Positions 1-10,789 are shown, counted from the stretch's first letter. The stretch is DNA of 64,000 bases from Nemertoderma westbladi (GCA_032718475.1 JAUCBJ010005891.1:1-64000); one strand, 5' to 3'. Numbers and translations are program-made. The notes: generated by a model not told the origin, from the sequence alone.

Positions 1-886
1 GCATTTATTTTTAAATCTTTATTTATTATTTATTTTTAAATCTTTATTTGTTTTTATAGATATTCTACTTAATAGCAGGATAGGGTACACCATTGGTTTA
101 GTTTTTATTTACTATTAATTTTTTAAAAGTTTTTAACATTTTAATACCTTTATTTTAAATTTTGATTTGAGTTAGTTTTGGTGCATTATGAATTTCCGAT
201 ATAATTTCAAACCATGCTCAACTTCTTCTACCGGTCTGCCACTTTACACAGCTAATATCTTTATTAAAATAGTCATAACTACTATACAGTACCATAACGG
301 TATCGGGTTTGTATATATCTTTGTAGGTTTTGAATTGGTTGTTTTAGTTAAGTTATATTAATATTGTGTTTAAAATAATATACCACTGAAGACGCGCGGG
401 AAGCGTGAAATAGCTATATGGTAAACTAACAATATTTTATATTAGCCGTGGCTCAAGACCCTCACTCGTCATTAATATTTATAATTTGAGTATGCTTACG
501 CCACGAAAGGCATCGTTCCATTACATTAACTCGCTTGGCTATAAATTGGTTACAGTAAAACATTGTTAATTTATGTAATAACAATATAAGGGTTACCGGA
601 TATGTACCACTTAGCCACATCCATATAAAAGGTCTGTAACGCTTCGAAGAGGGTTGTGGTGTTATTTCATACTAGCACCTGTTATTCTAGTACCGGTAAT
701 ATCGCATGTGACAAAAAAATTCTAAACCATTCAATAAGTTAAACATTAATTAAACACATTTGTATGTATGTTTTACATGTATGTATGTTTTACATGTATG
801 TATGTTTTTTTGTATGTTTGTACATATGTTTGTTTAATCATTGGGGATATTTACATAATGTCATATTATATTAACTTATTTTTCAG
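1..886. other. no gene seen; intronic or upstream AT-rich DNA
   Basis: AT-rich sequence with no convincing exon. A short run of TGTATGTATGTTTTACATG repeats lies at about 762-830. If the 887 microexon is real, this is DCTN1 intron. Confidence 0.5.
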
Positions 887-915
887 TGAGTTCTGCTTCA
901 GCAAAGAATGTCCCG
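887..915 (+). CDS. DCTN1: candidate DCTN1 microexon (linker, SSASAKNVP)
   Basis: A 29-base segment lies between a good acceptor (TTATTTTTCAG) and a strong donor (GTAAGT). Read in the phase needed to join the 1307 exon it completes one codon and gives SSASAKNVP. Vertebrate p150 has small, alternatively used exons in this basic linker and a similar SSASK stretch. It is short enough that chance splice-like sequences could produce it, so it needs transcript support. Confidence 0.5.
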
Positions 916-1306
916 GTAAGTTTGTCCTCAGTTATCATTATACTCAATAAAGTTTAATTACAATTAATATAGGTACAGCTCAAAGCGTTCTAAACACTAG
1001 TATATAATTTAGGGCGCCTTGGTACAGCTCCTAATAAATTAATAATGTACTATATACCTCTGTATATTTTCTTTATTCACCATTGAATCACAGTTTATTG
1101 TACTATTAATTAAACTATTCTGGAACAATACTTTGAAAAATTAACTTACTAAAAAATTTTCGAAATTAAGAATTCTTAACGATCCTACATATTTAAATTT
1201 CCCGCCACTTGTTCTATCTCTGCCGCAAACAAAATCCTGTATCTATAGTTACCGGTATTGTATGTGATTGTCTCGTTTACTTTATCGCCGCGATTGGATT
1301 CCATAG

Positions 1307-1435
1307 TTGCGATCGCCGGACGCAAGGCGACGTGAATTGAAACCGGCAGGGGGCGCTGTCAGTCGTAGTCCGTCGCGGGATCGACCGGTTAAACCAACCG
1401 CTCTTCAGCCGAGTGCGGCGAGTCCAACAGTAGCG
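1307..1435 (+). CDS. DCTN1: DCTN1 exon: basic Ser/Pro/Arg linker
   Basis: 43 codons in phase 0, after CCATAG and before GTGGGT. The peptide starts LRSPDARRRELKPAGG and continues with SRSPSRDRPVKPTALQPS, matching in composition the basic microtubule-binding linker between CAP-Gly and CC1. Both splice sites are only fair. GC content is much higher than the flanks. The exon contains a CAGGGGGCGCTG core that resembles a CTCF site. Assignment rests on position, phase, composition and open frame rather than strict conservation. Confidence 0.7.
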
Positions 1436-1439
1436 GTGG

Positions 1440-1960
1440 GTTGGTGTGGTGGCGCTTTGGTGAGTGTGTATGGGGGCATTGTTTGGTGGTAGTGTGTGAG
1501 TGCTAGTGTGTATGGGGACATTGTTGGGTGCTAGGTTGTTTTGGGGGCATTGTTGAGTCCATGTGTGTGAGTGCTAGTGCTTATAGGATCATTGTTGGGT
1601 GCAAGTGTGTGAGTGCTAGTATGTATGGGGGCATTGTTGGGTGCTAGGTTGTTTGGAGGCATTCTTGGGTGCTAGGTTGTTTGGAGGCATTGTTGGGCGC
1701 TAGTGTGTATGGGGACATTGTTGGGTGCAAGTGTGTGAGTGCTAGTGTGTATGGGGGCATTGTTTGGTACTAGTGTGTATGGGGACAATGTTGGGTGCTA
1801 GTGTGTTTGGGGGCAGTGTTGGGTGGTTGTGTGTATGGGGACATTGTTGGGTGCTAGAGTTTATGCATGCATTCTTTGGTGCCAGTGTGTTGTCTATATC
1901 TCTTTATCATTGGGTGCTTGTGTTTATGTATGCATTGTTGAGTGCTAGTAAGTATGTATG
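1440..1960. repeat. degenerate GT-rich minisatellite
   Basis: Imperfect units built from GTGCTAGTGTGTATGGGG and CATTGTTGGGTGC, roughly 28-36 bp long and repeated about 15 times. It begins immediately after the 1307-1435 exon. Confidence 0.85.
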
Positions 1961-2189
1961 CATTGTTAGGTCTACCGCGTTTGTTTCTCATGCCATTCAT
2001 CGTCTATCATTTCAATCAACAACGTTCTTTGGGATTTTGGGGTGTCGCACATCGCACTTTGTATTCCAGCCAAGCACACATTTCTAGCTCACATAGAATC
2101 TCACCTAGCATGCTTACAGTATTAATTAATAATTATAAGTTAATTAAGTTAATTATACGTATGGATGATCCCACACTGCACTATTGTAC

Positions 2190-2650
2190 TATTGTACTTC
2201 ACAGTACTATTGCTCATTTCAGTACTATTGCAAAACAAAAGCACTCAGTCAGCCGAAGCCGGAGGCGACCCGAAGGCTCCTCTTTCGATAGCTGCTACCC
2301 GAGGGTAGGAGTGGGCGCTACTCCTATCCCAAGATTTATTGTCCAAAGTACTATTGCACATTGCAGTAATATTGCACATTACAGTACTATTGCACATTAC
2401 ACTACTATTGTACATTACACTACTATTGCACATTACACTACTATTGCACATTACACAACTATTGTACATTACAGTAATATTGCACATTATACAACTATTG
2501 CACTACTATTGCACCAAATAATAATAATAACTATTGCAATTGCACATTTCACTACTATTGCACATTACAGAACTATTGCATATTACAGAACTATTGCAAT
2601 TGCACAAGACACTACTATTGCACATTACAGTATTATTGCACAATGCGGTG
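2190..2650. repeat. 18-bp minisatellite, interrupted
   Basis: Units of the type ATTGCACATTACACTACT are repeated on both sides of a roughly 110 bp insertion (2231-2345). The apparent open frames here on both strands are products of the repeat. Confidence 0.9.
2231..2345 (-). repeat. solitary copy of the 36-bp array element
   Basis: A non-repeat segment splits the 18-bp minisatellite. Read on the minus strand, about 2289-2331 carries GATAGGAGTAGCGCCCA and then CCCTCGGGTAGCAG, the unit of the 9 kb array at 48222-57295. The match continues past the unit into AAATCTTGGGAT, which resembles AAAACTTTGGAT at the left edge of the big array. It may represent the source element. Confidence 0.8.
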
Positions 2651-2992
2651 CTCTGCATTGACTCTATCCGCACATCGCGCATGATGGTGTAATAGTAACA
2701 GTCGTACCATTCTGCTTGTGAAGATGACATGCAAAATTTTATTTACGAGGAATATTATTTTGGTTTAGTCTTTGGATTTATTGAATAGTTTTAGATAGAG
2801 AGATAATTGGTTGGTTAGGTGGAATAGGTAGGTGTAGGCTGGCAGGGAAGGCCAATGTTACCGTCTGAAATCCTGCAATATTTAATGGAGTTCAGACCGA
2901 ATATATATGATTTAGGGTTCGGATTTTGTAAATGTTTTTTTGGTTAATTAATAAATCACTTGATATTTTTACGATTATGAATTACCACATAG

Positions 2993-3193
2993 CCGGAGGC
3001 TCCTGTAACTGAGCCAATCAAAGCCGCTCCCGTCCCCACACCCCCACCACCAATCCAATCAGAGGCGACCAATGCCGATCTTCTCTCCCCGGATAGACCA
3101 ATAGCGTCTCTTCCCGCCACGGTTGCATCGGTAACTGCTGACCCTGAACCCGATGGCCAATGGAACCAAGAGGCGGAGTACCTGCGAGCTGAG
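2993..3193 (+). CDS. DCTN1: DCTN1 exon: Pro-rich linker into CC1
   Basis: 67 codons in phase 0 between CCACATAG and GAG/GTTAGC. The peptide begins PEAPVTEPIKAAPVPTPPPP and ends NQEAEYLRAE, which joins directly to IKDLTEKLDTL of the next exon. This is equivalent to the vertebrate linker that ends KEEEGLRAQ before VRDLEEKLETL. The acceptor has a weak pyrimidine tract, but frame, composition and the end match are convincing. Confidence 0.87.
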
Positions 3194-3570
3194 GTTAGCT
3201 TTGCTATGGATATGGGGCGAGCCATGCACGTTAGAGTATTTATTTGTATGAATTTGTGCATCATTCCTTAATTAATTACGAATACGCTTACTGTATACAC
3301 ATTACACAATATACAATGTTTGGTTCTTTATAGGGGCCACCGCCAATTTCTGACAGCACAGACGTAGGCCTTACGGCCTTATAATTTCTTTATGACTTTT
3401 ATGACTTTATGATGTTTTTATTATTAGGTTAGTTACTATAGTTAGTAAGATTTTACTAAAAAATAAAAATTCAATTTTAATCAGACATATATTTTTGTAA
3501 CCTCGCCGGTAGTTTAATTTTAGTTAGTAACTCTTAGTAAACTTGGCTTTGTATTCATCACTATTTCTAG

Positions 3571-3735
3571 ATTAAAGATCTGACTGAGAAACTCGACACT
3601 CTAAAAGTGAAACGCAACGCCGACAAAGTGAAACTGAAAGAATTTGAGAAAACGCAACTGGAGCTGAGAAAGTTAACGGAATTTAAAGTAAAGATCACAG
3701 AGAGTCAACAGTCCTTACAGAAACAGTTGGAGGAG
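3571..3735 (+). CDS. DCTN1: DCTN1 exon: start of CC1 coiled coil
   Basis: 55 codons in phase 0, acceptor CTATTTCTAG and donor GAG/GTAAGT. IKDLTEKLDTLKVKR and the following charged heptads match the start of CC1 in p150. CC1 forms the antiparallel shoulder coil that contacts dynein intermediate chain and Arp1. Confidence 0.97.
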
Positions 3736-4009
3736 GTAAGTTTACTCTTGTAATTGTTTTACGCTTAACAGGAATTGATACAAAACCATGGAGTACTCGT
3801 AGAGAACACCTATATAAAAATGTTAAAGAATATTCGCACACATGGCCAGATAAAGTTTGATACAGGCAAAACTAAAAGATTATTTTGAGACAAAAATACA
3901 ATAATTAATTAACAAGATGGTAGTAGTAATAAAAAGTACAACGAATGTTGATGATTCGGCACATGTAATGGGGATATAACCAGCTGTATTATGCCTGTAT
4001 TGGGGTTGT

Positions 4010-5066
4010 GGGTATAAACCAAGGTGTACTAAATAACCGGTGATGCATCGAGTGGATTGCCGATCTTTTCCCTATTTATGGCACTATTTTCATAATATTT
4101 CCTTAGAAACTTCTTTTGTGCTACTTTTGTTAGGTGGATATGATGACTAGGATTCATAGAAATGTAATAAAATGTCTTTCTGGAATTTTTATCTTGTAGT
4201 TACCAAGGTAACCGGGTGCAAAGTTCAAATTTCGAGCGCCTGTAATTCAAGATGATAAGGGAATCTATCTGTTCTTGAGAATTGGTATATGAGTAAAGGG
4301 AATAAAAGTCTATCAAAATATTTTACATTAAAATTTTTTTTCTATCCCGTTTCCATGGTGACGGGAATTACGATAATTTCTCATTGTGACCGCCAGATAG
4401 AAACTGGGCTACTATTTACTACTTATATAATTTTCAACAAACATGCCTGGTGGCTGTCCTTTATTTCTAATAATTGCTAACCGAAACGTAATATTCTGGA
4501 ATGTCAAAATCATGCTAACACAGGTCTTGCTCTCTGATTGGACAGTTTAGTTTATTGGCAAATATTGACTTTTAGAAATATAAGATTTGACGAATTATAA
4601 AATAATATGTTGGCAATTTTAACTTATTATTTAGACTGACAAACCGAATAAAAATGGTGTTTTGTAGAATTGGTAGATAATTTTTCAAATTTTTCATTAT
4701 ACTTATTTCCATGGCAACGGGAATGTAAACAAATTCAAATGTAAAATATTTTGATCGAATTTTATTCCCTTTACTCACCTACCAAATCTCAAGGGAAGAA
4801 TCCATTGTCGCCTTGAAATACAGGCGCTCAAAGTTTGAACTTTGCACCCGGTTACCTTGGCAACTACAAGATAAACATTCCAGAAAGACATTTTATTACA
4901 TTGCTATGAATCCTAGTCATCATATCCACCTAACCAAAGAAGCACAAAATAAGTTTCTAAGGAAATTTTATGAAAATAGTGCCATAAAGGGAAAAGATCG
5001 GCCCACGCTAATTTCAGCAATCCGCTCGCTGCATCACCTGTTATTTAGTACACCTTGGTATAACCG
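4010..5066. mobile_element. 1.1 kb foldback (long inverted repeat) element
   Basis: A left arm of about 4010-4365 is the imperfect reverse complement of 4705-5066. Matching blocks include AAGGTGTACTAAATAAC, GGATATGATGACTAGGATTC, GTTACCAAGGTAACCGGGTG and TTCCATGG. The centre is about 340 bp. The arms contain short open frames but no recognisable protein. It is consistent with a non-autonomous foldback or MITE-like element in the intron before the 7556 exon. Confidence 0.85.
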
Positions 5067-5129
5067 AATGTTTTATACTTGTGTTGGGGGTATAACCGAA
5101 TGTTTGGTTTTATGCCTATTGGTGATATA

Positions 5130-6386
5130 ACTGGATGTTTTAGACCCCACCACCTTCGGCACCAATGCCCGGCTAGAATTGATCTTGATTTTCGTGTTTG
5201 CAACACGACCCGTACCGGTAGTATAATCCGTAATAAGTTATTATTTTATCCTGTCGGTTCCGAAAAAAAGTAAATTAAATATGTCGGACTCTTGGATATT
5301 GGTTTTCTCACTGGCACATCTGACCTTGGTTCTGTTACCTGTCACGGCCAAAACATCACGCTTCTTCATTTTGGCCCAAATAAGCTGATTATAATTGAAG
5401 AACTTCATATCCTCCAGATCTCCATCCTGCAGTAGCAATGTGTGTGTTTCTGAAGCGAGGCTCGACTCAGAGGCTGAGGTATCATAAGATTCAGCATTAT
5501 TTTCCTGTCTGGTCGCCATCTCCTATTGTGACGGGATCAAGGGATCCCGACCGGGTTAAGTTTGTACGCGTCACAGTGGGCTGATGGCAGGATGGTGAAA
5601 AGTTTGAGTTTGATGTTCCTTCGTTCATATAATACAACTGGTAATGATAGCAAATTGGATAACCGGTAGCAAGTAGATAATAAATCAGTATGTAACAGCA
5701 CCGCGATGACGGTAAGACTATAATGCCGGTCTGCACTGAAACTGACAGATTGGATAACTGAATAGTAAATCAGTCAGTATGTATGAGATAATATACGACA
5801 CACCAATATTACTTCACTGCTACATTACTTTGGCCTCTTACCTAGTGGATGCTCTCCCTCGCCCCTATTGGCTAATAACCTACTTCACGCCTTTCCACTC
5901 TCTGGGAGTGTTTCCCCTCTGTGGCTAGCCCCTGCTAGCTGTGTCCCCTCCGAGGTGGTTTGACCTCTAACCTCCCTTTGTTCGTGGCTTTGGGGTTTGT
6001 ACTGTCCCCGATATTGGCTGTGATACGAGATTAGTTACTGCTAATCTCGTATCTCCAACATATTGCTGAAAATGCCACTTCCCATTTTATGAGGGTAATT
6101 CGGCGGAATTGAATCCGCTTACACCTATGCCATCCTCTCTGTCACTATGTTTCCTTTTTTTCAGTAATCCTCTTGGCGGGGCTGCAAAATGTAGAGGAGA
6201 AGGGGTCGGGGTGTCGCTTGTTGTACCGGTAGGTGTAGACTCATCTGTACCAGAAAGGGTATTGTTGGCCACCTTCTTCTGCATCTCTCTCTTCTTTCGA
6301 TTAGATTTGCATTCCGAAACTTTCCGTCTAAAATTTGCTGCAAGTTCGTTCTTTAGACGGTGATGTTTGAATTTAAATTGGGGATA
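5130..6386 (-). other. unassigned intron segment with two weak minus-strand ORFs
   Basis: Minus-strand frames at 5519-5241 (starts MATRQENNAESYDTSASES) and 6389-6087 (lysine/arginine rich, then a Thr/Pro/Ser stretch) look protein-like in composition, but I recognise neither. They may be decayed transposon coding sequence. A perfect 13-bp stem lies at 6021-6056 (GATACGAGATTAG and its complement). Confidence 0.3.
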
Positions 6387-6666
6387 CACCTTGGTGTAGT
6401 GGTTGCATTGATTTCACATCTCCCGTAGGTCGTGGGTTCGATCCTCACATGGGCCAGGGCAGTTTTCGTTTCTGCACGAATGCTTTAAAGGGATCAGCCA
6501 GGGCACATCTCTGCCTTGTATCCTTAAATGATAGCTAAATGAGTACTGCAGTTTCCTCTGGGGAGTAAAGTTCTGGGGGGACCGCACTGGAAATAAGTCG
6601 TCAGACATTGTGCGTAATCCCTGGCCTAGCGGCCGAAGAAAATTTACTTTTACTTTTTACTTTTAA
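6387..6666 (+). mobile_element. tRNA-derived SINE
   Basis: The tRNA-like head has an A-box-like TGGTGTAGTGGTTGCA and the B box GGGTTCGATCC. A roughly 180 bp body follows, and the 3' end is a run of TTACTTTTACTTTTTA. It is a dispersed retroposon rather than a functional tRNA, because no cloverleaf closes. Confidence 0.75.
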
Positions 6667-7379
6667 CTTGAAAACTAAAAGAGCTATTAAAGGCGGTTTT
6701 CAGATTTCGAAACACTATTTAAACATGCAGTATAATCGATCATAAAAATAATTTCAACATATTTTGGACCAAAATGGTGTACCCCCCCCCCCCCCTCCCC
6801 TCCCTTGATTTTGGGATTTTCGGGATCGGAACCGGGATTGTCAATCTCGGGGTCCCGATTTTTGGGATCGGGATCTAGTTTAAAAACTCACAACCTGAAC
6901 GAAAGTCCACTGCTTTATTATCCCTTGGCGTCATATAGAGACAAGTTGATGTTGGGGGCCGTTATTTTTCGATTTGGTTCCCATTACAAGAATAACAACA
7001 ACCGGTGTAGAAAGTAATAACTACATTATTTCATTGTAAAATAAATGATTTTTATCTTAGTCGGCTACTCCGATTACATATGATATCGAGTTTTATCGGG
7101 TTTTTCATAAAAAATTACGTATCATCATTCTAATAACTGTTGTGTTTTTATTAATATTCTTATTTACTGTACTTTTAATTCCAATATATTTATTATCAAC
7201 TATCTGTTACACGTCTATAATATGTGCTTCCTACTTACATTTATTGTGCTGCGTTGTTATAATTAATTAACTGTTGTATGTATCTGACCTTTTGTTTTGC
7301 AAAATGTACAAATTAATAATAATAGCCTTTCTTGCAAATTATTATCTCTTATGTAAATTAAGTTTCCCTAATTTTAGTT
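6667..7379. other. no gene seen; intron
   Basis: AT-rich intron sequence with a poly-C tract at about 6782-6796 and a cluster of GGGATC-like words at 6810-6880. No exon was recognised. Confidence 0.6.
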
Positions 7380-7460
7380 GGGCCTCTCCTTTTCCGGGGT
7401 TCGAACTCACGACCTTTGGGTTGGAAGACCACCGCTCTAACCACCTGGTCAACCTGAACC
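7380..7460 (-). mobile_element. tRNA-like SINE head, minus strand
   Basis: On the minus strand it reads GACCAGGTGGTTAGAGCGG (A box) and GAGTTCGAACCCCGG (B box). I could not pair a clean anticodon stem, so a SINE or tRNA pseudogene is more likely than a working tRNA. Confidence 0.6.
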
Positions 7461-7555
7461 TTTAGTTATCTACAGTTGCTAACTAAAGAACAGTTTGTTG
7501 TACATCTCAGCTGATTGTTGATTGGTTGTTATGTTACCTGTATATCTTTCTATAG

Positions 7556-7672
7556 GCTCGCCGGGAGGCTAGGGAAGCAGTGGAAGCGAAGGAGAGGCAT
7601 GCGGATGAGCTGGCAGACGTTGCGGAGGCTATAGAAATGGCGACGTTGGATAAAGAAATGGCGGAGGAAAAG
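7556..7672 (+). CDS. DCTN1: DCTN1 exon: CC1
   Basis: 39 codons in phase 0 between TCTATAG and AAG/GTATTG. The second half reads [15 protein letters not shown], nearly identical to the vertebrate p150 [15 protein letters not shown] block. It is one of the most conserved parts of CC1. Confidence 0.98.
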
Positions 7673-7976
7673 GTATTGTCGGGATAGTGGTTGATACCAC
7701 ATCGGGATCCCGATTGTATTTGTTCATATTCAATAAATTATTACATAAAATTAATTAATCGCAGGTCTATAGTGGGACTAATGAGACTGAGAATTGATAT
7801 AGTTATAAAGTTATGGAAAGTGAGAACGGCTATATGCCACAATTTGAGTTTGATTTTAATTCTAAAAAAATTTGTATACAAGTTTATAACTGTGAACGCG
7901 AAATAACAACTTTAATTTACTTCAGTTTACGTTAACCTACCTACCTTAACTACCTTTTGACGTCATCGTTTCCCAG

Positions 7977-8149
7977 AGCGACGCCCTCCAACAAGAGGTG
8001 GAAGAACTCCGGGAACAGATGGAGGAAGTTCAGCTCGATCTACAAACATTGAAAGAAGAGCGCCAATTGGATGGGGAGGCGACTGTTGGTGAGATACAGT
8101 GCAAACAACATGAACAACAGTTAGGCAGACTAAAGGACGCCCTAATGAA
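7977..8149 (+). CDS. DCTN1: DCTN1 exon: CC1, 3' end duplicated in tandem
   Basis: 57 codons plus two bases, acceptor GTTTCCCAG, donor AA/GTAAGT. It encodes SDALQQEVEELREQMEEVQL and ends LGRLKDALMK, equivalent to the vertebrate ARLKDALVR. The final 55 bases and the donor are the first unit of a 60-bp tandem array. The first donor (8150) is the only one that keeps the frame, because reading past it gives AAG TAA. Confidence 0.96.
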
Positions 8150-8550
8150 GTAAGTACAGTGCAAACAACACGAACAACAGTTAGGCAGACTAAAGGACGC
8201 CCTAATGAAGTAAGTACAGTGTAAACAACACGAACAACAGTTAGGCAGACTAAAGGACGCCTTAATGAAGTAAGTACAGTGTAAACAACACGAACAACAG
8301 TTAGGCAGACTAAAGGACGCCTTAATGAAGTAAGTACAGTGCAAACAACACGAACAACAGTTAGGCAGACTAAACGACGCCCTAATAAAGTAAGTTAGGC
8401 AGACTAAACGACGCCCTAATGAAGTAAGTGCAGTGCAAACAACACGAACAACAGTTAGGCAGACTAAAGGACGCCTTAATGAAGTAAGTACAGTGCAAAC
8501 AACACGAACAACAGTTAGGCAGACTAAAGGACGCCTAAATGAAGTAAGTA
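8095..8550. repeat. 60-bp minisatellite containing exon end plus splice donor
   Basis: Seven 60-bp units and one shortened unit repeat the last about 55 bases of the 7977 exon together with GTAAGTACAG. Donors begin at 8150, 8210, 8270, 8330, 8390, 8424, 8484 and 8544. Use of any later donor puts TAA in frame. Confidence 0.95.
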
Positions 8551-8625
8551 CAATGTACATATCGTTAGAAGTTAATGCATCATGCAGTTTAATTTACCAA
8601 ATAAATCGTTTATTATATTTTTCAG

Positions 8626-8749
8626 GATGAGGGATTTATCGAATGCTGAAAAACAAGAAACTCTTAAACTTCAGAAGGAAAAAGAAAAGATTCAGTCGGA
8701 AAACCACATTATCCAAAAAGAGAAAGAACGAATGGCGAAAGTTCTAGAA
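8626..8749 (+). CDS. DCTN1: DCTN1 exon: CC1
   Basis: One base plus 41 codons, acceptor TATTTTTCAG, donor GAA/GTGAGT. After completing the split lysine it reads MRDLSNAEKQETLKLQKEK, matching vertebrate MRDLSSSEKQEHVKLQK. Confidence 0.97.
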
Positions 8750-8946
8750 GTGAGTTTATTGAACTGAATATTCTTATTTTAGTCACAAATTTAATTATAT
8801 GATTGTTTTACAGGTAAAATTTTAACTTAAAGATAAAAATCTAATAATTTATTTTATAATATAAAAAATATAATATGTAAAACCGTAGCCCCCCCCCCCC
8901 CCCCCCCCCCCCTTCCGTTTTCACGTTTATAATTGATTATTCGCAG

Positions 8947-9087
8947 GATTACGAAAAACAAATAACGGATCTAAAGGATCAGGTTGACGCAGCGTTGGGA
9001 GCCGAGTCCATGGTAGAACATCTGTCTGAAGATAATCTTAATAAAGACGAACTTATACAGAAACTCAACGAAGAACTTGCAGATCTT
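8947..9087 (+). CDS. DCTN1: DCTN1 exon: CC1
   Basis: 47 codons in phase 0, acceptor ATTCGCAG, donor CTT/GTAAGT. DLKDQVDAALGAESMVEHL matches the vertebrate ELKEQVDAALGAEEMVEML segment. A poly-C tract of about 24 bases lies just upstream (8889-8912). Confidence 0.98.
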
Positions 9088-9369
9088 GTAAGTTGCAGCT
9101 GATTGTTTAGTTTTGTTGTTGTATTCCGATAACTTTTATACAAGTTCGTTATTTAGGTTCGACTAAATTGCATTTTACCTTGAATTAGTAGAAGTTCCGG
9201 GTCATCTCATGATGCCCAGTTGCTTCATTTGTGTTTTTCCCAAAGTTTGACCTAATTCTACCTCGGATCACGACTTCCTATCCAAAAGCAATAAGCGGTT
9301 TTCGATCTAGTGTGTTCCAGAACCTTTTTTACTTACTATTATTCCAATTGGAAGGGAAGAGTTTATACG

Positions 9370-10138
9370 CTCTTTAAGAACTTTATGTAAATGTTTCCTC
9401 TTTAAGAACTCATGTAAATGTTTCCTCTTTAAGAACTTATGTAAATGTTTCCTCTTTAAGAACTTAAGAAAATATTTCTTCTTTAAGAACTTATGTAAAT
9501 GTTTCCTCTTTAAGAACTTTATGTAAATATTTCCTCTTTAAGAACTTTATGTAAATATTTCCTCTTTAAGAACTTAAGAAAATGTTTCTTCTTTAAGAAC
9601 TCATGTAAATGTTTCCTCTTTAAGAACTCATGTAAATGTTTCCTCTTTAAGAACTTATGTAAATGTTTCCTCTTTAAGAACTTAAGAAAATGTTTCTTCT
9701 TTAAGAACTTATGTAAATGTTTCCTCTTTAAGAACTTTATGTAAATATTTCCTCTTTAAGAACTTTATGTAAATATTTCCTCTTTAAGAACTTAAGAAAA
9801 TGTTTCTTCTTTAAGAACTCATGTAAATGTTTCCTCTTTAAGAACTCATGTAAATGTTTCCTCTTTAAGAACTTATGTAAATATTTCCTCTTTAAGAACT
9901 TATGTAAATATTTCCTCTTTAAGAACTTATGTAAATGTTTCCTCTTTAAGAACTTAAGAAAATGTTTCTTCTTTAAGAACTTATGTAAATGTTTCCTCTT
10001 TAAGAACTCATGTAAATGTTTCCTCTTTAAGAACTTATGTAAATGTTTCCTCTTTAATAACTCATGTAAATGTTTCCTCTTTAAGAACTTATGTAAATGT
10101 TTCCTCTTTAATAACTCATGTAAATGTTTCCTCTTTAG
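9370..10138. repeat. 27-bp minisatellite of a 3' splice-site pyrimidine tract
   Basis: About 28 units of TTTCCTCTTTAAGAACTTAT plus GTAAATG. The last unit ends TTTCCTCTTTAG and is the acceptor of the 10139 exon, so the pyrimidine tract of that splice site is the repeated sequence. Unit variants (AACTTAAGAAAATG, AACTTTATGTAAATA) are arranged in longer repeating blocks. Confidence 0.95.
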
Positions 10139-10330
10139 GAGGAGATGGAGGCTATGAATCAGGAACTCCAGGAGAATGCTCGAGAGACGGAGATCCAGCT
10201 AAGGGAGGAGTTGGACATGGCCCACGCTAAGGTTCGTGAGGCCCGGAGGAAAATGGATGGGGCCAACGCAACAGTGTCTGACTACCAGGAAACTATTGTG
10301 AAGTTCAGAGATTTAGTGACCTCGTTACAG
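10139..10330 (+). CDS. DCTN1: DCTN1 exon: CC1
   Basis: 64 codons in phase 0, acceptor CCTCTTTAG, donor CAG/GTTGGT. It reads [20 protein letters not shown] and later [16 protein letters not shown], matching vertebrate [23 protein letters not shown] and TVADYQQTIKKYRQL. Both borders lie in minisatellites: the acceptor ends one and the donor starts another. Confidence 0.98.
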
Positions 10331-10765
10331 GTTGGTATACTTTAGTGACCTCGTTACAGGTTGGTATACTTTAGTGATCTCGTTACAGGTTGGTATACTT
10401 TAGTGACCTCGTTACAGGTTGGTATACTTTAGTGACCTTGTTACAGGTTGGTATACTTTAGTGACCTCGTTACAGGTTGGTATACTTTAGTGACCTCGTT
10501 ACAGGTTGGTATTCTTTAGTGACCTCATTACAGGTTGGTATACTTTAGTGACCTCGTTACAGGTTGGAATTCTTTAGTGACCTCGTTACAGGTTGGTATA
10601 CTTTAGTGACCTCGTTACAGGTTGGTATACTTTAGTGACCTCGTTACAGGTTGGTATACTTTAGTGACCTCGTTACAGGTTGGTATACTTTAGTGACCTC
10701 GTTACAGGTTGGTATACTTTAGTGACCTCGTTACAGGTTGGTATACTTTAGTGACCTTGTTACAG
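10312..10765. repeat. 29-bp minisatellite containing exon end plus splice donor
   Basis: Fifteen units after the exon repeat GTTGGTATACTTTAGTGACC plus TCGTTACAG. Each repeats the last 19 exon bases and the first 10 intron bases, so ACAG/GTTGGT occurs 15 times. The final copy ends ACAGCC and lacks the GT. Confidence 0.96.
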
Positions 10766-10789
10766 CCGTGTACCGACTTGATATGACAA

